Below are positions 58,679 through 64,000 of a stretch of 64,000 nt of DNA, one piece after another. Made by a program: the position numbers and the translations under genes. Origin of the DNA: Arthrobacter sp. MYb214 (GTDB lineage: Bacteria > Actinomycetota > Actinomycetes > Actinomycetales > Micrococcaceae). The notes under the pieces are model-generated. The model worked only from the letters and a program-made list of their open reading frames with translations. It had not been told where the DNA came from and did no database searches. The stretch is from the NCBI RefSeq assembly GCF_002979865.1, contig NZ_PCPZ01000005.1:124001-188000 (forward strand). Direction: 5' to 3'. Each line of letters begins with the position of its first letter. Position 1 is the first letter of the stretch.

Positions 58679-59544
58679 GAGATTCCGATTGAAGACTTAC
58701 CTATACTAAAACCGGTCAGCTTTGTAGAGTTCCAAGAATGCCCATATTTCGCAAAAGCTTGAAGGCATTTAGTTGAACTCGTGGTTAGCGTATAGGTCAA
58801 AGTTCCTTTATATGTAGGACTGTGTCCGTAAAGCGCGCCGTAGCCCCAATCCTGGAACGCCCAACCCGCACCATATTGATTGTTGGTTTCCAGCCATCCA
58901 GTTTTCTCACACTTGTTATAGCTGTTGCACCCCACAAAGGAAACGCCCTTGTTGGTGACGGCGCGGTTGAACGTAATTGCTAGCCCGTCGGGTCCACCGA
59001 TCTGAGATTTGCCGCGTGGACACTCGGAAAAGGGTGCATTCTTCCAATTGTATCGAGCATACGCATAAATCTTTGTCCCAGATTTTACAATCTGGGGGCG
59101 AGAAATATTTATGTCACCTGCACTCGACGAAGGCTTGGTAACACGGCACCCGAGCTTGGCCGGTTCAGCTACCCCAAGAAGAAAATCGCTGGGTTTTACT
59201 GTCACTGGGATTGTCGCCAGAGTTTCTGCCGGCTCCGAAAGGCCCAGCTCATTCATCTTGGCTGACGTTAGCTGATCGAGAGTTACCAACAATGACACTT
59301 CACTGCGGAATGCTTCCTCTTCAGCACTCGTACGGTCGTCTGCACTGAAAGGTACAATCACCCCGTTTGATAAAGTGATCGTCTTCGATGACGGATCGTC
59401 TTTCAGAAGAGACGCAGATTCGGCTGCTGGAATAGGCGAAGCGCTCTTGACATCGCTTAGGTTTAGATCCGTATCTTGTGATGCGTAAGAAGGCATCGCA
59501 GCCATGGTCAGCGCCAATGTCAGCCCAGAGACAAGCATCGTCAT
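58618..59544 (-). CDS. Secreted hypothetical protein
   Basis: A 308-residue secreted protein. ATG 59544 follows AAGGGA and starts a signal peptide ending PSYA about residue 22; a TTG at 59571 is a weaker alternative. The middle (about 60-125) is charged and helical. The C-terminal domain is rich in Trp, Tyr, Gly and Asn with six or so Cys (VGCNSYNKCEKTGWLETNNQ), suggesting disulfides and an extracellular beta fold. It forms a pair with the lipoprotein gene, with which it overlaps. No family recognised. Confidence 0.65.
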   Translation of the reverse strand: MTMLVSGLTLALTMAAMPSYASQDTDLNLSDVKSASPIPAAESASLLKDDPSSKTITLSNGVIVPFSADDRTSAEEEAFRSEVSLLVTLDQLTSAKMNELGLSEPAETLATIPVTVKPSDFLLGVAEPAKLGCRVTKPSSSAGDINISRPQIVKSGTKIYAYARYNWKNAPFSECPRGKSQIGGPDGLAITFNRAVTNKGVSFVGCNSYNKCEKTGWLETNNQYGAGWAFQDWGYGALYGHSPTYKGTLTYTLTTSSTKCLQAFAKYGHSWNSTKLTGFSIGKSSIGISWNTSSNLWQKSSQAGSYRC

Positions 59545-59888
59545 TAGTCCCTTCAAAGGGCCCTCTTTCAATTGATAGCCAATTCCAAGTAGGGACCACG
59601 TCCGCTAGTGCAAGTTCTGACTGCAGGTGGCGCCTCGGAATACGAACGTATTAATGCATTCTGATTTATATGCATTGCATATGATCATATCTAGTAAATT
59701 CGCTTTTCACTTCGATGTTGCCAAAAAGTTAGAATTAGACGCATTCGCGCCTCGCTCTCGTGGCTGCAACCTCACGATCCGGGATCCACGCTGTGTCCAC
59801 AACGGGTTTGGAGCAGGAGTGGGCAAGAGCCCCCACAGATTGAATCGTCCCGGGTTTTATGCCGCTTTCTATTGAGAGAATGGAAAGC

Positions 59889-60200
59889 ATGCCCAAGCAG
59901 TACACCCCCGAAGTCAAAGCCCGCGCAGTGGCCTACATCATGGAACGACTTGACCGCTATAAGTCGGTCTACGCAGCCTGCAATGACATGGCTCCAAAGC
60001 TGAACGTCGGTAAAGAAACCCTGCGCCGCTGGGTGCTCCAAGCCCAGGTTGATTCCGGTGAACGAACCGGACCGACCAGCGAAGAACTCGCCGAGATCAA
60101 AGCGTTGAAAGCCAAGGTCCGGGACCTTGAAGAAGCCAACGACATCTTGAAGGCATCAGCGATTTTCTTCGCGAGGGAGCCGGACCCTCGCCGGCACTAA
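59889..60200 (+). CDS. IS3-family transposase OrfA
   Basis: A 103-residue helix-turn-helix protein (YTPEVKARAVAYIMERL, then KLNVGKETLRRWV) ending in a leucine-zipper-type coil (EIKALKAKVRDLEEANDILK). It binds the IS ends and forms the N-terminus of the OrfAB transposase after frameshifting. GGAAAG lies just before ATG 59889; ATG 59880 is an alternative. The likely slip point is GATTTTC at 60161-60167, before the OrfA stop. Confidence 0.88.
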   Translation: MPKQYTPEVKARAVAYIMERLDRYKSVYAACNDMAPKLNVGKETLRRWVLQAQVDSGERTGPTSEELAEIKALKAKVRDLEEANDILKASAIFFAREPDPRRH

Positions 60201-60355
60201 TCACCGAGTTCATCGACCAGCAACGCGAACACGGCTACGCAGTCCAGCAGATCTGTGATGCCCTGAATACTCAGGGCCTGAAGGTTTCTGCCCGCACGTA
60301 TCGCAGTTGGAAAGCAGCTGAACCAGCACCACGGGTCGTCACGGACGCACTGATT

Positions 60356-61189
60356 TTGAACGTTCTTCATGACCTGCAGAAACCTGATGAAAAGACGGGG
60401 AGACCGATGCCCGAGGTTCTTTATGGGCGGAGGAAAATGCTGGTCTGGTTGCAGCGCAACGGCTTCACTGACATCTCAAAACACACCGTGGATCGGCTGA
60501 TGCGTGTAGCTGGGATGAATGGGCTGGTGCGGGGTCGGAGAACGACTACAACGATCCGCGCTAAAGATAAAATCCGGGCGAAAGATCTATTGAATCGGAA
60601 CTTCTATACTGATGCACCTAACAAGGTGTGGGTCACTGATTTCACTTATGTTCCGATTCGTGGCGGGTTCGCCTATGTGTCCTTCGTGATCGATTTGTTC
60701 TCACGCCGGATCTTGTCCTGGGCTTCGTCGACCTCGCATGACACCGAGTTTGTGGAGGAAGCTCTCCAACTGGCCCTATGGCAACGCCGGATTGAGCAAA
60801 AAGCGCATGTGAGATCGGCCTTTGGCACCATCCACCATTCAGATGCGGATAGTGAATATACCTCTCAGAGGTACACGCAGACGCTGGCGATGGAGGGGCT
60901 GGTGCCGTCGATCGGAACGATTGGGGACGCGTTCGACAACGCGGCCGCCGAAATGGTGATGGGGTTGTTCAAGAACGAGGCGGTTGCTAAGGATTCACCG
61001 TTCCGCACTGGAGTCTTGGCTACCAAGGCGGACGTGGATGACGTGGTCGTGGAATGGGTGCACTGGTACAACAACGACCGGTTGCACTCGACCCTCGGAT
61101 ATCGGGCTCCGGTTGAATTTGAAGAACTCTATTATGATGAAATGAGCGGCTCGTTACCCGATGAAGCCGCCAGTAAACTGGCGGCGTAA
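60356..61189 (+). CDS. IS3-family transposase OrfB (DDE integrase)
   Basis: A 277-residue catalytic part as read from the first ATG; the true OrfB frame opens upstream near 60162 and is normally fused to OrfA by -1 frameshifting. It has the HTH_21 region (VLYGRRKMLVWLQRNGF) and the rve DDE core: Asp in WVTDFTYVPI, Asp in IHHSDADSEYTSQRY and Glu in NAAAEMVMGLFKNE. The tail WVHWYNNDRLHSTLGYRAPV is typical. All three catalytic residues are intact, so the element could be active. Confidence 0.92.
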   Translation: MNVLHDLQKPDEKTGRPMPEVLYGRRKMLVWLQRNGFTDISKHTVDRLMRVAGMNGLVRGRRTTTTIRAKDKIRAKDLLNRNFYTDAPNKVWVTDFTYVPIRGGFAYVSFVIDLFSRRILSWASSTSHDTEFVEEALQLALWQRRIEQKAHVRSAFGTIHHSDADSEYTSQRYTQTLAMEGLVPSIGTIGDAFDNAAAEMVMGLFKNEAVAKDSPFRTGVLATKADVDDVVVEWVHWYNNDRLHSTLGYRAPVEFEELYYDEMSGSLPDEAASKLAA

Positions 61190-61205
61190 TTTCCGGGACG
61201 GTTCA

Positions 61206-61787
61206 TTGCGCTTCAGTCAGTTGGTAGAGAGCTTCGATCATGCGTTTGACCTCATCAGGACGTACCGCTCTTCCCTGCAATGGTTGATGCCTTGCTTAAG
61301 AGGTTTCAACAGCGATTCCCAGCACAGGTTTCGGGCGCTCTGAAGTGAAGCGGATCTGTCCAACGGCAGACTGGTGGACGATCTTCAGCAGCCAAGTTAG
61401 TGCGGTAGTTCGCACAGTGGCGAAGCCATCAACATGTCGTTAATCGTCTGAAAATATTCATTGTGCGGCTTCCTGCCTTTGGACTTCATCGCTCAGTTGA
61501 CGGGCGTCAAAACCGAACACCCTTGGGACAAGTCCGCCATAAGGCTGCGTAGCTGCTTCATCTCCTTGTGCGGCTTGAAGCAAGAGAGCCTCATCCGGCG
61601 CTGAACCGTCGGTGATTTCGACTGCCCAATTCGGGATCTTGGGTTCAACGACCCCATACCGTCAAGGACATTGCTCTCGTTCAGGGCAGTAGCTGCAGGT
61701 CAAATCTTGGGTAGACGGAAGCCAGGGAACGGGCCCCCAAATCGTGCATCGCCCGTCCCCTGGCTTCTTCAGCTTGATGCTGTAGTA
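61206..61787. other. Gene-remnant stretch of about 580 bases
   Basis: Two protein-like pieces occur on the minus strand: a tail at the IS boundary (GRAVRPDEVKRMIEALYQL, its stop lying in the IS right repeat) and a 67-codon stop-bounded frame at 61458-61661 (IPNWAVEITDGSAPDEALLL, then YGGLVPRVFGFDARQLSDEV). Neither has a start or a family I recognise. They look like decayed genes. Confidence 0.4.
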
Positions 61788-62483
61788 CTACTTCTTTGCC
61801 GGTGGCATCAGCACCGAATCAACGAGGTAAACGGTGGCATTGGCAGTCTGCACGCCACCGCAAATGACCTTGGCATCGTTGACCATCAAGTCATCGCCGC
61901 TGCCGCTGATCTTGACCTTGTCACCTTCAACGGTTTCCAGATCACCCTTCAACTCATCGGGAGTTATCTGGCCTGGGACCACATGGTAGGTCAGCACCTT
62001 GGTCAGCATGTCAGCATCCGACACAACAGCGTTCAGGTCTTTTTCTGGAATGGCCTTGAATGCGTCATCCACAGGTGCGAAGACGGTGAACTCATCGCCG
62101 TTGAGCGTGTCCACCAGATCCACGTCCTTGTTCAGCTTTCCCGACACGGCCTTGGTCAGGGTGGTCAGCAACGGGTTGTTGGACGCTGCCACGGCTACCG
62201 GATCCTGGGCCATGCCTGCAACGGAGCCGTCACCTTCGGGCACTGCTTCTGCGTACGCCGCACATCCTGAACCAACAAGGTTGGCGGCTGGATCCATGGC
62301 CGATTCGCTGGCCATGCCCGAATCCTCAGATGCTTCCGGGCTGCTAGAAGCCATGCTCGATGCCGAACTTTCGCTGCTGGGAGTGGACTCGGCGCTGTTG
62401 TCCATCGAGCAGGCGCTCAATCCGAACGCGGCTACCGCGGCAATCGAGAGCAGTCCTACCGTCTTGCGCTGCATGGTTTTCAT
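61788..62483 (-). CDS. Fasciclin-domain lipoprotein
   Basis: A 231-residue lipoprotein: signal peptide with lipobox LSAC, a Ser/Ala/Glu-rich linker (about 30-70), then one fasciclin (FAS1) domain with NPLLTTLTKAVSG, FTVFAPVDDAFKAIP, LTYHVVPGQIT and ATVYLVDSVLMPP. FAS1 domains mediate adhesion or matrix contacts on the cell surface. ATG 62483 follows AAGGAG by seven bases; the frame extends to 62552 without a signal-peptide fit. It is a common surface protein of actinobacteria. Confidence 0.92.
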   Translation of the reverse strand: MKTMQRKTVGLLSIAAVAAFGLSACSMDNSAESTPSSESSASSMASSSPEASEDSGMASESAMDPAANLVGSGCAAYAEAVPEGDGSVAGMAQDPVAVAASNNPLLTTLTKAVSGKLNKDVDLVDTLNGDEFTVFAPVDDAFKAIPEKDLNAVVSDADMLTKVLTYHVVPGQITPDELKGDLETVEGDKVKISGSGDDLMVNDAKVICGGVQTANATVYLVDSVLMPPAKK

Positions 62484-62641
62484 GTCGAACTCCTTACCTG
62501 GCGACCCCGTTGGGCCAGTTGGTTTTCCAAACCTCTTGGTTTGGGTTTTCACAGGGCATTCGGGGCAAAGTGGTTCGCGGATTGGAACTTATTTAAAGAT
62601 TTTCTGTTCCGCACATTAGGGGCTCATATCATGACTGATTG

Positions 62642-64000
62642 CTAGCGCTTAGCCGAGGCATAGAGCTCGTTGACGAAGCCGTTTGCTCTCTCAAGAAACT
62701 TACTTCGCTTGAGTTTCAAAGTCGGTGTCAGCAGTTCACTGTTTTCCCCTAAATCGGTAGAAAGCATAAGAAACTCTTTGACTTGTTCACTTCTTGCTAC
62801 CCGCTTATTGGCTGAGCTGACGGAGTCGAGGACGACTTGAAACAAGAGCCCGTTTCTAATCCTGTCAATTGACCCTTCTGTGCGAGGCTGAAAAAGGGAT
62901 GCGTCTGTAATCCCTTGGCTAGAGGCCCACTGTTTGACTGCTTCCGGGTCAATCAGTACGAGGCATCCCAAGAACGGCTTACCTTCTCCAACCATTACCG
63001 CGTGGGCAATCAATGGCTCAGTTTCGACGTATCCTTCCCATATGCTGGGGGATATTGTCTTCCCTCCCGCAGTTACTATGACATCTTTGATTCTTCCCTT
63101 CAGCGTGATGCGCCCAAGGTTGTCCAAGGATCCCAGGTCTCCTGTGCGGAAGAAGCCATCGGTGAAAGCGTCGGCGTTGTCGTCGGGATTGGTATATCCA
63201 GCAAATACGCCGATTCCTTGTGCGAGCACCTCACCGTCGTCCGATATTCGTACAGTGGTCCCAGGCATCGGAACTCCCACGGTTCCAGACTTGATCGACC
63301 CGGGCATATTTCCCGTTAGCGGCGCTGTAGTTTCTGTCAGCCCATAGCCCTCGATTACTGGCAAGCCAATACCCCTGAAAAAGAGGGAAACTTCTCTATC
63401 TAGGGTTGCAGCTCCTGATAGCAGGTACTCAAGACGACCGCCGACTACTTTTCTTAGACGCGAGTAGAAAATCCGATCAAAAATGAAATGTCTCATCCTA
63501 AGGCTAGGAGAAGCTTGCTTCGACGAAGCGGTATCGTGTCCCTCAGCCATCGCGCCCCACTGCGTTGCCGTGTCGCTGGCCCACTTCCAAATACGATTCA
63601 GGCGTTTCTGATTGGCGGCCTGTGCTGCGGAGTCTTGGATCTTCTGTAGCACCCGTGGCACTACTACGAGAAATGTGGGTTTGAGGAATTCCAAAGACGG
63701 TATTACTTCTTTGGGTTCTGAGAGATGCGCGATGCGCATCCCGTTAGCCAAACAAATCAGCTGTAGACCACGAGCCAGAACGTGGGCCATGGGAAGGAAA
63801 ATAATCGTATTTCCTGTCTCCTTAACCACTTCAGTGTAAGCGGCAGCAACATTGAGTACTAAGCCAACGAGGTTACCGTGCGTAATTAAAGCGCCCTTGG
63901 GTGCTGCCGTCGTTCCCGAAGTGTAGACGATAGTCGCTATCGTCTCTGACGTTGCCAACAATCGTCGTTCTTCAACAGCACCATCGGTGATAGATTTCCC
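62642..64000 (-). CDS. Long-chain acyl-CoA synthetase, 5' end beyond window
   Basis: The last 450 or so residues of an AMP-forming long-chain fatty acid:CoA ligase (FadD15/FACL type). Visible are IVYTSGTTAAPKGALITHGN (P-loop), IFLPMAHVLAR, a GYGLTETTAPL motif, FFRTGDLGSLDNLGRITLKG and KDVIVTAGGKTISPS. The reading frame stays open to the window end and about 150 N-terminal residues lie outside. It activates long-chain fatty acids for beta-oxidation or lipid synthesis. Normal chromosomal composition suggests the accessory region ends near here. Confidence 0.9.
   Translation of the reverse strand, partial: GKSITDGAVEERRLLATSETIATIVYTSGTTAAPKGALITHGNLVGLVLNVAAAYTEVVKETGNTIIFLPMAHVLARGLQLICLANGMRIAHLSEPKEVIPSLEFLKPTFLVVVPRVLQKIQDSAAQAANQKRLNRIWKWASDTATQWGAMAEGHDTASSKQASPSLRMRHFIFDRIFYSRLRKVVGGRLEYLLSGAATLDREVSLFFRGIGLPVIEGYGLTETTAPLTGNMPGSIKSGTVGVPMPGTTVRISDDGEVLAQGIGVFAGYTNPDDNADAFTDGFFRTGDLGSLDNLGRITLKGRIKDVIVTAGGKTISPSIWEGYVETEPLIAHAVMVGEGKPFLGCLVLIDPEAVKQWASSQGITDASLFQPRTEGSIDRIRNGLLFQVVLDSVSSANKRVARSEQVKEFLMLSTDLGENSELLTPTLKLKRSKFLERANGFVNELYASAKR

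Larger units (their letters stand above)
59841..61205 (+). mobile_element. IS3-family insertion sequence, apparently intact
   Basis: A 1365-bp element with 25-bp terminal inverted repeats at 59841-59865 and 61181-61205 that match at 20 of 25 positions (both begin TGAA, then CGTCCCGG). It contains orfA and orfB in -1 register. The right repeat includes the orfB stop. I see no matching target duplication on the two flanks, so neighbouring DNA may have been rearranged after insertion. Confidence 0.85.

Noticed and set aside
1-64000. CRISPR array search
   Set aside because: No regularly spaced repeats of 25-40 bases were seen, and no cas-like gene.

Overview
The window comes from a high-GC actinobacterium. 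Gene content (protocatechuate branch with pcaHGBDC, PadR-type vanR beside vanAB, cou-type phenylpropanoid genes, long secreted RHS protein, DUF6318-like lipoprotein) and codon use suggest a Micrococcaceae member of the Arthrobacter/Glutamicibacter group. The genus is an inference.

Positions 1-31465 are largely a lignin-monomer catabolic region. After an unknown gene, a thioesterase, an XRE regulator, a BenE-type carrier and an aspartate-dehydrogenase-like gene comes a minus-strand operon pobA-pcaH-pcaG-pcaB-pcaD-pcaC. Divergent from a MarR regulator (couR) lies a plus-strand side-chain operon: SDR (couN), amidohydrolase (couO), acyl-CoA dehydrogenase, MaoC hydratase (couM) and CoA ligase (couL). 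A five-gene NitT/TauT-type ABC importer follows. Its promoter is a near copy (27 of 31 bases) of the couN promoter and both carry a TTGA-N5-TCAA dyad, so one regulator, probably CouR, should control both. Next come vanR, vanA, vanB and a vanK-like carrier, then pcaF-pcaI-pcaJ-pcaR. Together these take p-coumarate/ferulate (and probably the dihydro acids) to 4-hydroxybenzoate/vanillate, then protocatechuate, 3-oxoadipate, and succinyl-CoA plus acetyl-CoA.

Positions 31466-39574 hold housekeeping and small genes: a VOC protein, an esterase with an in-frame stop, a membrane protein controlled by a divergent MarR gene with a perfect 21-bp operator, DUF1653, and a split molybdenum cofactor cluster (mogA-moaC-moeA-moaD on minus, moeB-moaE on plus).

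Positions 39575-64000 are an accessory region of lower GC with much gene decay. It contains a possible defence-type operon (small protein plus SMC/RecF-like ATPase whose last 154 codons are in another frame); a 2340-residue secreted RHS polymorphic toxin with an immunity-type gene; a decayed second RHS core with orphan cassettes; relics of argC, istB and a nuclease; an apparently intact IS3-family element; secreted proteins of unknown function; a fasciclin lipoprotein; and a long-chain acyl-CoA synthetase cut by the window edge. I saw no rRNA, functional tRNA or CRISPR array.
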